From Bacteroides xylanisolvens XB1A (GTDB lineage Bacteria; Bacteroidota; Bacteroidia; Bacteroidales; Bacteroidaceae), in contig NC_021017.1 in NCBI RefSeq assembly GCF_000210075.1, positions 2,042,055 to 2,086,718 of the forward strand: a stretch of DNA of 44,664 bases. The letters are read 5' to 3'. The notes under the pieces are model-generated. The model saw nothing but the letters and a program-made list of their open reading frames with translations. It had not been told where the DNA came from and made no database searches. The stretch's first letter is position 1. Each line of letters opens with the position of its first letter. Below are positions 24,329-33,116 of this stretch, one piece after another. The translations under genes and the position numbers were made by a program.

Positions 24329-24352
24329 TGTAATATAATTCGTTGATAATTA
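24329..24352 (+). repeat. direct repeat A (right copy)
   Basis: TGTAATATAATTCGTTGATA plus four bases, matching 23078-23101 at 21 of 24 positions. Inside the invertible segment, 28 bases left of the right site. Confidence 0.6.
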
Positions 24353-24376
24353 AATGTTTATTGTTTATATGTAATT

Positions 24377-24406
24377 ATGCATCTCTATTACGGAATAGAG
24401 ATGCAT
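24377..24406 (-). repeat. right inversion site
   Basis: A perfect dyad with 13-bp arms, ATGCATCTCTATT (24377-24389) and AATAGAGATGCAT (24394-24406), around the centre ACGG. Positions 24381-24399 are the exact reverse complement of the left site at 23141-23159. The size and symmetry recall loxP-like sites. It lies 28 nt before the first fimbrial gene. Confidence 0.75.
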
Positions 24407-24434
24407 AAGAAATAGTTTGAAAAAACTGTATATA

Positions 24435-25028
24435 ATGAATGATTGTATAAGAAATAAAGCCGGCATACTTATTGGTCTATTTACTTTGCTAGGATGTTTT
24501 GCGGTTAGAGCACAAAATATAGCAGTAAAAACGAATTTACTTTATGGCGGGTTGTTACAAACACCAAACATAGGGGTGGAATGGGGGATATCTCCCAAAC
24601 TGACTGTTGACTTGTGGGGAGCCTACAATCCTTTTCCTTTGGGTAAGAATGGTTATGGTTCCAACAATAGAAAAATGAAGCATTGGTTGATACAATCAGA
24701 GCTTCGCTATTGGCTTTGTGAACGGTTCAATGGACATTTCTTTGGCGGACATTTGTTTTATGGACAATATAATGTCAGTAATATTCGATATTGGGGACTA
24801 GGTGACTTTAGAAGACAGGGAAATCTTGCCGGATTCGGATTCAGTTATGGGTATCAGTGGATTCTTTCACCACATTGGAGTATAGAAGGGACATTAGGGA
24901 TCGGCTATGCACACCTGCATTATAGTAAATACCCGTGTAAGGAATGTGGTAAGCGTTTAAGCGTAAACAACCGTAATTATTTAGGGCCTACACGTGCCGC
25001 TGTATCTATCATATATTTACTTAAATAA
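24435..25028 (+). CDS. DUF3575 fimbrial-locus protein
   Basis: A 197-residue exported protein (signal peptide ending FAVRAQ) of the DUF3575 family, which regularly accompanies Mfa/Fim-type fimbrial operons in Bacteroidetes. The NIAVKTNLLYGGLLQTPNIG block, WGAYNPFPLG and the barrel-like strands (GNLAGFGFSYGYQWILSP) suggest an outer-membrane protein. A pair of Cys (CKEC) occurs near the C-terminus. ATG 24435 is preferred over an in-frame TTG at 24417. It is the first gene after the inversion site and starts an operon of closely spaced genes running to 34073. Confidence 0.88.
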   Translation: MNDCIRNKAGILIGLFTLLGCFAVRAQNIAVKTNLLYGGLLQTPNIGVEWGISPKLTVDLWGAYNPFPLGKNGYGSNNRKMKHWLIQSELRYWLCERFNGHFFGGHLFYGQYNVSNIRYWGLGDFRRQGNLAGFGFSYGYQWILSPHWSIEGTLGIGYAHLHYSKYPCKECGKRLSVNNRNYLGPTRAAVSIIYLLK

Positions 25029-25036
25029 TATCCCAA

Positions 25037-26200
25037 ATGAATAGTTTTCAGATTATAATACTTTCCTTTTTTATGAGTATAACGGTCATGTCAGTTTCCG
25101 CTCAAAATAATGATTCGATCAAGATCAATAATTTTTCTATAGAGAAGAATGCTCAAGGTGATTCTGTGAGTTTGAGATTTCATTTGATGATTGCTCCCGG
25201 CATTACAAAAGCAAATGATGAGTTGTTGCTTACACCTATATTGATAGATATAAAGGGAAATCACTCTTTTGCTTTCCCTGTCATACGCGTAAATGGCAAA
25301 ATACGGGAGAAAATAGTTCGAAGACAAAAAGTGCTTCACTCATCAAAAGCAGAGAAAGACTTAATATATACAGTATCCAATCGGCAATGGAATACAATAA
25401 CATGTTCAACTCCGATGTTGGCCAATCAACTTTGGATATGGCAGGCAAAGTTAGTGTTATGGCGGCAACTTGGAAATTGCTGTATGAAAAAGGAGTTGGA
25501 TATGGTGGAATTGTTTACGTGGAACCGGACGGATGGATATTCTATTGTTAAGCCGGAAATAAAGAATAAGGTGGAAATACCGGAAATGTTACCGCATAAA
25601 TGTGCTACGGAAGTACTGGCTGAAACAGAGAAATTTGTAGAACCCATAGATAACTATTCAGCGGGTAAAAGGATTCTGGCGGGCGAGCAGGAAGGAGCAC
25701 AGATTGTTTATTTCAAGCTTGCAAAGGCAGAGATAGATAGCAATTATCTGGATAATGAGAGAGTGCTGGAACATATCATTGATGTAATTCGCCGTATTAG
25801 TGAAGATCCCGAAGTAGAGATAGCTCGCGTAGTGCTATTGGGGCTTTCCTCACCCGAGGGGGCTTTTGAATTCAACAAGCGATTGTCTGGAAAACGAGCT
25901 GAAGCGCTGAAGCAATATATAGCCGACCGGATTGCTTTGGCGGATAGTTGCTTTGCGCTTGTGAATGGTGATGAGGGCTGGGAAGAACTACGTTATAAAG
26001 TGGAACACTCTGATATGGAATACCGTAAGGAAGTATTGAATATTATTGATTCAGTTCCGATAATGAAAGGCCGTGAGGGACAGTTGCAACGTTTGAAAAG
26101 AGGAGTGCCCTATCGTTATTTGGAAGAACACTTCTTTCCGCAACTGCGTCGAGCCGGATACATCAAGGTGTATTACCGGATGAAAAATGGAACCATATAA
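25037..26200 (+). CDS. DUF3868 protein with OmpA-like C-terminus
   Basis: A 387-residue exported protein (signal peptide ending SVSAQ). The N-terminal two-thirds matches DUF3868 (INNFSIEKNAQGDSVSLRFH and a WIWQAKLVLWRQLGNCC block), and the C-terminal part (about 225-387) looks like an OmpA-type domain with IVYFKLAKAEIDSNYLDN and ARVVLLGLSSPEGAFEFNKR, probably binding peptidoglycan. Such a protein could tether the fimbrial base to the cell wall. It starts 8 nt after the DUF3575 gene. I checked the unusual Cys/Trp-rich middle for a frameshift; the alternative frames stop quickly, so the gene appears intact. Confidence 0.85.
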   Translation: MNSFQIIILSFFMSITVMSVSAQNNDSIKINNFSIEKNAQGDSVSLRFHLMIAPGITKANDELLLTPILIDIKGNHSFAFPVIRVNGKIREKIVRRQKVLHSSKAEKDLIYTVSNRQWNTITCSTPMLANQLWIWQAKLVLWRQLGNCCMKKELDMVELFTWNRTDGYSIVKPEIKNKVEIPEMLPHKCATEVLAETEKFVEPIDNYSAGKRILAGEQEGAQIVYFKLAKAEIDSNYLDNERVLEHIIDVIRRISEDPEVEIARVVLLGLSSPEGAFEFNKRLSGKRAEALKQYIADRIALADSCFALVNGDEGWEELRYKVEHSDMEYRKEVLNIIDSVPIMKGREGQLQRLKRGVPYRYLEEHFFPQLRRAGYIKVYYRMKNGTI

Positions 26201-26242
26201 ATCTCAATATATAATAATTTATTTTTTAATCATAAGACAAAA

Positions 26243-28000
26243 ATGAGAAAGAATTATTTTCTAATCGGAGTATTTGCGCTGGCAACAATAACGTTTGCTG
26301 CTTGTAGCAGTGAGGACAAGCTAGGTGAAGAAAGAAGCGATGACAATGGTAATACCGAAGTCATAGAGGGAGAGCCTACTTGGGCGAAGTTTACATTTAA
26401 ACTGGGCAAAGATGGTGTTGTAGCACGTGCAACGGGTGACACACATGAAGGTACTACTACAGAAAAAAACATCAAAAATCTGCGGGCTTATATCTTCAAT
26501 GAGTCCGGTAGCTTTGAAGCAAAGACGGATAATGCTACTGTAGATGAACATGGCACGGAGCACACTGCTGTATTGAAACTAACTTCCGGTAAAAAGAAAG
26601 TGTATGTAGTAGCTAATATGCAAGACGACTGGATTACGTCTACCACTACAACTACTCAATTTGAAGCTGTTACTTTGACACATTGTACGAAAGCAGGACG
26701 TATTGCTCATACCAAAGGTGTAGAAACAGCAGTTGCTGTATCGCGTGTCGGTAATTTTGATAAAATATCCGGTAATGGGAATGCGGCGACCAATGGTTTC
26801 CTGATGGCAAACGTATTGAAGGCAACCGAATACACATTATATCCCGGGATTTCTGCTGAGGATTGCTCGAAACCGGCGTATGATAGTTCGGCGGAAATGA
26901 AGAAAAACAATCATTTGGAGGTGTTCATATCCCGTGCTGCTGCTAAGTTGCAGGCTACTTATGCAAATGCGGATGCTTTGATATTGAAAGATAGTGAAAG
27001 TAATACATTAGGCAAATTACTTACTCCGACTTTTACGGTTCGTAATCTTCCGGTTCAGAGCTATATATTTCTGCATAATCATGTTGATGGTTTCCTTACG
27101 CCGTTTTATACAATGACCAATACTAGCTCTACATTTGCAGATTTCGCTAAATATTATGACGAGGTGAATGAGCCTAATTTGGATTTGAAAGCAAGTGCTG
27201 ACGGGGAAGCTATAGAGTCTATATATTTGCCGGAGAACTCCAATCAGACACCGGTAAGGGGAAATACTACTTATGTGTTGGTGAAAGGTGTATTTGCTCC
27301 GGCGGCTAATGTGATGATTAATGCTGTTGAAGTGAAAAATGATGGTGGCAATCTTAGTATCGAAAATAAATTAGACGGAACTGATTATACTACAGGAGGA
27401 AAAGATGTACCGCCATATTTTATTGTCCCGGAATGGGAAAATCAGATTTATACGGCTCCTGCAGACTTTAGTGGAAACTTGGCAAACTATGGCTTGGGCA
27501 TGATTTTAAAGACTTATTTGAATAAAGCCGGAAAACAGAAATGGTTAAATGCAGTAGACGAGGGAAGTGCTGTAGACGAAGGTGATATAGAAAATTCTGT
27601 AAGTGTATATTATGGAAGCTCATTCTCTACTTCTGAAGGTATTTATTCAGTTGTTACCATCAAGAAATATTCGCATCCCAAGAATGCACTACCGGGCTAT
27701 AAGGAAAGTATTGAAGGAACAATACGTATTTTTCAGTACACCGGAGGTACTTGTTATTATCGTGTGAATGTTGAAGATAATATGGACGGAAAGACGGAAG
27801 CCAACAACCTGTTCTATTCGGTAATGCGCAACCGTTTTTACAATGTAAATATCTCAAAAATTACTTCAATCGGTTATCCCGATGATGAAGATGTTACCGT
27901 GGACCCGACAGATCCCATCAACCAGAAAACGTACATGCAGGCACATATCACAGTGGAACCATGGACGAAAGTTGAACAGGATGCAGAACTGGGAATGTAA
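26243..28000 (+). CDS. Mfa1-like major fimbrial subunit
   Basis: A 585-residue lipoprotein precursor (lipobox FAAC, Cys21) with the fimbrillin pattern: an N-terminal sandwich domain (FTFKLGKDGVVARA, IKNLRAYIFNESGSF, KKVYVVANMQDDW) and a larger C-terminal domain ending VNISKITSIG and HITVEPWTKVEQD. In this type V pilus family, the lipoprotein is exported, trimmed by a protease after an Arg or Lys, and polymerised by strand exchange; the trimming site here is not certain. Its place ahead of a FimB/Mfa2-type anchor supports the role of shaft subunit. A strong hairpin follows the gene. Confidence 0.9.
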   Translation: MRKNYFLIGVFALATITFAACSSEDKLGEERSDDNGNTEVIEGEPTWAKFTFKLGKDGVVARATGDTHEGTTTEKNIKNLRAYIFNESGSFEAKTDNATVDEHGTEHTAVLKLTSGKKKVYVVANMQDDWITSTTTTTQFEAVTLTHCTKAGRIAHTKGVETAVAVSRVGNFDKISGNGNAATNGFLMANVLKATEYTLYPGISAEDCSKPAYDSSAEMKKNNHLEVFISRAAAKLQATYANADALILKDSESNTLGKLLTPTFTVRNLPVQSYIFLHNHVDGFLTPFYTMTNTSSTFADFAKYYDEVNEPNLDLKASADGEAIESIYLPENSNQTPVRGNTTYVLVKGVFAPAANVMINAVEVKNDGGNLSIENKLDGTDYTTGGKDVPPYFIVPEWENQIYTAPADFSGNLANYGLGMILKTYLNKAGKQKWLNAVDEGSAVDEGDIENSVSVYYGSSFSTSEGIYSVVTIKKYSHPKNALPGYKESIEGTIRIFQYTGGTCYYRVNVEDNMDGKTEANNLFYSVMRNRFYNVNISKITSIGYPDDEDVTVDPTDPINQKTYMQAHITVEPWTKVEQDAELGM

Positions 28001-28041
28001 TTGCTATTAGTCTGCCGGTTCATTAAAAATAGATTTTAACG

Positions 28042-28079
28042 GATTCTTTTGCCGGGGCATTGTCCCCGGTAAAAGAATC
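28042..28079 (+). promoter_or_regulatory. intra-operon hairpin between major subunit and anchor genes
   Basis: GATTCTTTTGCCGGGG pairs with CCCCGGTAAAAGAATC across a 6-nt loop: a 16-bp stem with one mismatch. There is no T-run after it, so it is probably not a full terminator; it could stabilise the major-subunit mRNA or reduce read-through to the anchor gene. Confidence 0.75.
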
Positions 28080-28106
28080 TAAAATCCCTCTCAATAACAA
28101 TTTAAC

Positions 28107-29105
28107 ATGCATAGTACATTTTACCGGAAAAGAAGGATGGTGGTATACATATCAATGCTATTATGGCTTATTACAGGATGCGTTAATGAAGATTTTTCCG
28201 ATTGTCCGCAGGGAAGTTTCCAGGTGGCTTTCGAATATGTTCATCACATGGACAATACTTGTCCCGATCGCTTCAACATTGACGTACAGCAAATAGACTT
28301 GTATGTATTTGATGCAGCCGGATGTTTTTTGAAATGTATAACTCGTAAAGGGACGCCTTTCCCGAAAGATTTTCGGATTGACCCGGAACTTTCTGCCGGT
28401 AGCTATACGTTGGTGGCATGGGGAAACTTGACTGATGAAGTGACTTTACAACCGGCCTTTATTGCCGGACAAACTACGCTTGAGCAGGTGTTATTATCAC
28501 TCAACGCAGCTGAAGACCGTAGCGTGAACCATAGACTGACTCCTGTTTTTCATGCTATGAAACAAGTAGAAGTAAACGATGTGAAGGAACACACTGAAGT
28601 TCTTTCACTTATAAAGAATGAGAATCATTTGCATCTGAATGTGAAGTGGTTTGAAAAAAGCGGAATACCATGTATTCACCGCTGTGCGGATGGCGTGCGT
28701 GTCCGTGTACTTGATCCCAAAGGGGCGACCTATAAATTTGATAATTCTGTAGTTGCTTCGGGCAACGAATTGACATATTATCCATATCAGGGCGTAAATA
28801 ATGATGCATGGAATCAATTTGCAGGCGTTTTTTCTTTGATGCGTTTGGTGGAAGGGGAAAAATTGACGCTACTGATAGAACGTTTGATGCAGGACGGCAC
28901 AGCCAAAGAACTCTACCGTTCTGACTTAGTCGAACTTATCCGGATGCATCCATATACCCGCATCCAGTCGGAACTTGACCGGCAAGATGTGTATGAAGTA
29001 GAAATATCGCTTATAGATGATCTGGACGGTGACACGGATACTTATATGCAAACGGCTGTTACCGTATCAGGGTGGACAATCATATTGCAGGATACGGAAA
29101 TGTGA
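28107..29105 (+). CDS. FimB/Mfa2-family fimbrial anchor lipoprotein
   Basis: A 332-residue lipoprotein (lipobox LITGC, Cys25). The mature part begins with NEDFSDCPQGSFQVAFEY, the conserved opening of FimB/Mfa2 anchors, and continues with QQIDLYVFDAAGCFLK and GSYTLVAWGNL. The C-terminal ends TAVTVSGWTIILQDTEM. In Porphyromonas gingivalis, Mfa2 terminates fibre growth and holds it in the outer membrane; the same role is likely here. It follows the major subunit after a hairpin. An internal Met at residue 11 is an alternative start that still keeps the signal peptide. Confidence 0.9.
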   Translation: MHSTFYRKRRMVVYISMLLWLITGCVNEDFSDCPQGSFQVAFEYVHHMDNTCPDRFNIDVQQIDLYVFDAAGCFLKCITRKGTPFPKDFRIDPELSAGSYTLVAWGNLTDEVTLQPAFIAGQTTLEQVLLSLNAAEDRSVNHRLTPVFHAMKQVEVNDVKEHTEVLSLIKNENHLHLNVKWFEKSGIPCIHRCADGVRVRVLDPKGATYKFDNSVVASGNELTYYPYQGVNNDAWNQFAGVFSLMRLVEGEKLTLLIERLMQDGTAKELYRSDLVELIRMHPYTRIQSELDRQDVYEVEISLIDDLDGDTDTYMQTAVTVSGWTIILQDTEM

Positions 29106-29127
29106 TACTTTATAATTAAACGAGAGA

Positions 29128-31113
29128 ATGAGACTGAAATTAGTTTATATATATAGCTTCGTTGTGACATTATTATATCTGCTTACTGCTTGTACTGACG
29201 GAATAGAAGCATCTTCCGATAGTAATGGCCAGGGGGAAGGCAAGGAAATTCCTGTCAGTATCATGCCGAAACTTGTTGCAGGGGATGAAAATGAGGTATC
29301 ACAATTGCGTGTTATTATTTTCTCGACACGTACTTCCAATCCTTACGGCCCTAAAGTTTTAGTCAGCAATCAATTGATAGATGTAAATGAAGATTATGTT
29401 GCCATTACCTATATAGGATACAATGATATTTATGTGATAGGAAATGAACCGGTAGATCTTTCGGGAATCAATAGCCCTGAAGAATTGAAAAATATTCAGA
29501 TGAATACGGAAAGCAGCCTGAGTGCTTCAAAATTTGTATTTTTCCGGCAGTTGCTTAATGTGAATGTACGGAGTAAAAATGAGATATATCCGGAAGGGGC
29601 ATCCGCTTCTGTTTCAAAACTGGAGATAAAGTTGCAACGAGTGATTGCCAAGTTAAGTGTGAAGTTTGACCTTAGTACGGAGATTTGTGAAAATGGAAAC
29701 CCTACAGGTGAATTCGTTAATCTTGAGTCTATGGAGTTACTTCGTATTCCAAAGTATAGTTATCTGGCTTCCTGTAAATACAGGATAGAAGAGGGGTTTC
29801 TAGATAACCGCGTTTTTTCACTAGAAAATAGCAGTGCAGAACAGAATCATTTCACATGGTCATCCGGTGATATATATTTGCCGGAATATCTGCCGATGGA
29901 TGAGATTTACAGAATGGTATTGCGCATTAAAGGGACATCAAGAGGAATCACCCGTATATATACTTTGCCGATTGGTGATGCGATGAATTCAATTGATTCA
30001 CATTCTACAGAATGGAATATAACCCGCAACAGGCATTATAGTTTGAATATTAAAGCGATTACCGGTTATGGGGAGGAGTCCCTTGAAGTGAAATCCAACG
30101 TTTCCGGATGGTCGGAAGTCAATGTTCCGATTGAAATAACGGGAGCTAGTTTTCTTGCAGTCAACAAAAAGACGGTCGAAGTAAAGTCTTTACGCTTTTA
30201 CTCGTATGTGCGTTTTGCTTGTAACGCTCCGGTTGAAGTGAAACTTCCCGATGAGGTGACAATCGGTAATCAACTGCAGATGACAATAGAATATGATGAC
30301 GTGACAAAGAAAAGCGGTCGCGTCGGGTTCAGACGTGGAAATTGGAATACTGGTAATGATATTATATATGTAACTACATTAAAATCGGGTACCGCATCTG
30401 TTGAACTTAATCTGCAACTTTATAGATCTGAAACAATTCGTGTCGGAAATAACCTTGTTACTTGGGCTGAAGCCATGGGATATTGGGAAGAGGCTAACTG
30501 GATACGTACGGGTATTTATAATGATGAGTTTTATAAAAGAGCCACCCGGGAAACTGGATGTAGAGCATATTATCCTGAAGGGATAAATGAGAATGATGCA
30601 ACAAGAGGGAAAGGATGCTGGAGATTAGCTACCATACGTGAAAATTGGGCGATTAATTCTGCTGAAGCATGGTGCATAGAGGAACATGATACAAATGGCA
30701 GAAAGGCATATGTAAGTTACGGATCGGGAAATCTCATAGACGATTATAAAGAGAATAAAAAATATCGCTATAACTGTACACTTGATGTTCGTCCTCCTGA
30801 ACTTTCAGATTTTATAGTCTCAAGTTCAGATGTAACGAATGTCACGAAGGAAAATGCGTCCTCTATATGTGCAAATTTAGGCAGTGGATGGAGATTGCCT
30901 ACAGGAAAAGAAATGAATTATGTTTTCCTGAATGCCGGAACCAACGGGCTTCCCAATAATTTCTTTTCGGACAGTTATTGGGGAAAGAATGAGGATGGTA
31001 CTTTCATTGTAGCAACAATGAGCGATCCGGACGGAAGTGCCACGACGGATGAATTGCGAAATGGGAGACATACGGTGCGTTGTGTGAAATTACGTTATCC
31101 CCCTGTTGGATAA
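29128..31113 (+). CDS. fimbrial tip/accessory lipoprotein with FISUMP-like C-terminus
   Basis: A 661-residue lipoprotein (lipobox LLTAC, Cys22). The N-terminal half resembles fimbrillin-fold accessory subunits (VSQLRVIIFSTRTSNPYGPK, YNDIYVIGNEPVDLSG, KLEIKLQRVIAKLSVKF). The C-terminal 100 residues carry GSGWRLPTGKEMNYVFLNAG and a terminal HTVRCVKL, a pattern seen in FISUMP/formylglycine-enzyme-like or lectin-like domains of surface proteins. It is probably a minor subunit at the fibre tip with an adhesive domain. It starts 22 nt after the anchor gene. Ligand unknown. Confidence 0.8.
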   Translation: MRLKLVYIYSFVVTLLYLLTACTDGIEASSDSNGQGEGKEIPVSIMPKLVAGDENEVSQLRVIIFSTRTSNPYGPKVLVSNQLIDVNEDYVAITYIGYNDIYVIGNEPVDLSGINSPEELKNIQMNTESSLSASKFVFFRQLLNVNVRSKNEIYPEGASASVSKLEIKLQRVIAKLSVKFDLSTEICENGNPTGEFVNLESMELLRIPKYSYLASCKYRIEEGFLDNRVFSLENSSAEQNHFTWSSGDIYLPEYLPMDEIYRMVLRIKGTSRGITRIYTLPIGDAMNSIDSHSTEWNITRNRHYSLNIKAITGYGEESLEVKSNVSGWSEVNVPIEITGASFLAVNKKTVEVKSLRFYSYVRFACNAPVEVKLPDEVTIGNQLQMTIEYDDVTKKSGRVGFRRGNWNTGNDIIYVTTLKSGTASVELNLQLYRSETIRVGNNLVTWAEAMGYWEEANWIRTGIYNDEFYKRATRETGCRAYYPEGINENDATRGKGCWRLATIRENWAINSAEAWCIEEHDTNGRKAYVSYGSGNLIDDYKENKKYRYNCTLDVRPPELSDFIVSSSDVTNVTKENASSICANLGSGWRLPTGKEMNYVFLNAGTNGLPNNFFSDSYWGKNEDGTFIVATMSDPDGSATTDELRNGRHTVRCVKLRYPPVG

Positions 31114-31127
31114 GAAAAATGATAGAT

Positions 31128-32750
31128 ATGATAGTAAAAAAGAAATATATTCAATTAGTCCTGTTTGTATTGCTTTTCTCTTTGGGGGCTTGCAATAGTG
31201 ATGAAATGTCGGATATTAACGATACAACAGAAGTACAGGAGCAAATGGTTTTGAAACTAAGTGTGCAACAAGAGTCTGTTGTGTATACGCGGGGAACAGG
31301 TACCCCTGCCGATGAAGCAAAGGTTGAAAGTATGGATTTTCTGATATTCAATCATGACGGAAAAATTGTTTATCATCAGCATCCTGTATTGGAATGGACT
31401 GGAAATGAATATAAGACGACAGTAAACATTCCTTCGGCGACAGGAGAGCATACATTGTATCTGATAGCTAATTATCCGATGGAAGCAGGGACAATACATA
31501 CTTTACAGGACTTGGAAAGCAGGATATGCACAAGTACGAAAGCACTTGTAAAACCACCCTTTGTAATGGCTACCAGGCGCATAACTCTTTCATCACTCAA
31601 CATGATAGCTATTCGTAATGCGATGGAAAGTGACGGTAGCAATGGTTTCAGTTTAAAACGGAATGTTGCGAAATTCAGTGTGGGAGTGGCAGACAACAAT
31701 TTTGAATTGATTTCAATAAATTGGTTGGGTTGTCCTGTGTCAGCCTCTGTATTGGCAGACGTGGATTATACCAGTCCGTCCACTTTGTCCGTCAGTAGCC
31801 TTGCTCCTTCGTCAAATCCTATTTATCTGTATCAGATTCGGAAAATGGGGTTGGATGCGCATAAAGGATTTCACATCGTTGTACATGGAAAATATACGGC
31901 AGCGGATGGGACAGAAAGGGAAGGATACTATAAACTCCGTCTATGTACAATAGATGATGCTACAGGAGAAAAAGTTCCGTTGACTTCAATTGTAGGCAAT
32001 GATTACTATAAACTGAATATCCGGAGTGTTACGGGATTTGGCGCTAATTCATTCGAGAATGCAGAAAAGAATGGATTTACTAATGATATGGAAGCATTCA
32101 TGTTATTAGAGTATAATGGTACACATGATTATCAAGAGAATTATTTGCAGAATGGTTATCAGATGGGATTTGAAAATTCCCGTTGGATTATATACAGTAA
32201 TGAAATCTTGAATTCTTTTGTGTTAGGTCATTTCTACCGGTGCATCCGGGATGAATCATTGGAAGGTTACACCATGTTTGATCCGGATTATCCTAATCTT
32301 CAGCGTGGATTGATAACGGTGAAAGCAAATGGGACAGAAATAACGGGGGAAACAGTTTGTAATGATACTCCTGATAATCCCGTCGAGATGGACTTGTGTT
32401 TCACGGAATCGAGTGAAGTCGCAGGTACGGAATACTCTTTTACGAGTATTATCCAATATGGTGTTCTACAAAAAACGGTAACTGTTGAACGTCATTCCTC
32501 TATCGGTCGGTCATATACAGTGCTTCCTATGTTATATACGAATTACGGGGAAGTGTTCGATTCATGTGATTGGATCGGGATAGCTGAACAACGGCACGAA
32601 GGTGCTATTATTTATCCGCAGTTAGACTCTGCTAATGATTACATTTTTGTCCATGTAAAGGAAAATGGCACAGGCAATGCACGTGAAGGAAAGGTGCGTC
32701 TGTTTGGTAGGAATGGATATTTTGAACTTCGGATACGTCAGGAAGGATAA
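31128..32750 (+). CDS. second fimbrial accessory/tip lipoprotein
   Basis: A 540-residue lipoprotein with a compact signal peptide (MIVKKKYIQLVLFVLLFS) and lipobox LGAC. It shows the fimbrillin-type opening: QMVLKLSVQQESVVYTRG, VESMDFLIFNHDGKIVY and HTLYLIANYPMEAG. The C-terminal ends in a beta domain (KVRLFGRNGYFELRIRQEG) of BACON or Ig-like type. It directly follows the other accessory gene, and the two together probably build the minor-subunit complex. ATG 31119, three codons earlier, is equally possible; the frame extends to 31080, inside the preceding gene, but a start there is unlikely. Confidence 0.78.
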   Translation: MIVKKKYIQLVLFVLLFSLGACNSDEMSDINDTTEVQEQMVLKLSVQQESVVYTRGTGTPADEAKVESMDFLIFNHDGKIVYHQHPVLEWTGNEYKTTVNIPSATGEHTLYLIANYPMEAGTIHTLQDLESRICTSTKALVKPPFVMATRRITLSSLNMIAIRNAMESDGSNGFSLKRNVAKFSVGVADNNFELISINWLGCPVSASVLADVDYTSPSTLSVSSLAPSSNPIYLYQIRKMGLDAHKGFHIVVHGKYTAADGTEREGYYKLRLCTIDDATGEKVPLTSIVGNDYYKLNIRSVTGFGANSFENAEKNGFTNDMEAFMLLEYNGTHDYQENYLQNGYQMGFENSRWIIYSNEILNSFVLGHFYRCIRDESLEGYTMFDPDYPNLQRGLITVKANGTEITGETVCNDTPDNPVEMDLCFTESSEVAGTEYSFTSIIQYGVLQKTVTVERHSSIGRSYTVLPMLYTNYGEVFDSCDWIGIAEQRHEGAIIYPQLDSANDYIFVHVKENGTGNAREGKVRLFGRNGYFELRIRQEG

Positions 32751-32785
32751 TTCAAATAGTGTTAAGAGTGAAAGGAGATATGAGG

Positions 32786-33112
32786 ATGAATATATTAAAC
32801 GATATTTTGGAAAAAGAAGGTGATAATCGAGGCTCTGTTTATTTGTATTGTCTAGAGGATTCATGGAAAGCATTCGGATATTCTGCTTTTTATCTGTCTT
32901 TACTTTATCCGGGGATTAAAATCGTGAAATATGATAATCCGGATATTATATGTTTTTGTATGTGTATATCGGATGATTGTCTGATGGAAATATTCGAGAT
33001 GAGCCGGATATATGTCGGGAATGAATGTATAGAGATGAAAGTGCCGGAAAGGATTTGCGGTGGAGAAAACGAGTATGTCAAATGGTGTAATGAATTGTGC
33101 TTGAACTTGTAG
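32786..33112 (+). CDS. hypothetical protein of the fimbrial operon
   Basis: A small protein of about 108 residues, not assigned to a family. It is rich in Cys (seven) and aromatic residues (SVYLYCLEDSWKAFGYSAFY, ICFCMCISDDC), and lacks a signal peptide, so it is predicted to stay in the cytoplasm. I prefer ATG 32786 because AAAGGAG lies 8 nt before it; in-frame GTG 32759 and ATG 32780 are alternatives. It lies 35 nt after one fimbrial gene and 4 nt before the next, clearly in the operon. It could be a regulatory or assembly helper. Confidence 0.65.
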   Translation: MNILNDILEKEGDNRGSVYLYCLEDSWKAFGYSAFYLSLLYPGIKIVKYDNPDIICFCMCISDDCLMEIFEMSRIYVGNECIEMKVPERICGGENEYVKWCNELCLNL

Positions 33113-33116
33113 AATT

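Noticed and set aside
25380..25560. Suspected compensated frameshift in the DUF3868 gene
   Set aside because: The odd Cys/Trp-rich segment fits the family pattern in the annotated frame, and the two other frames reach stops without family similarity.
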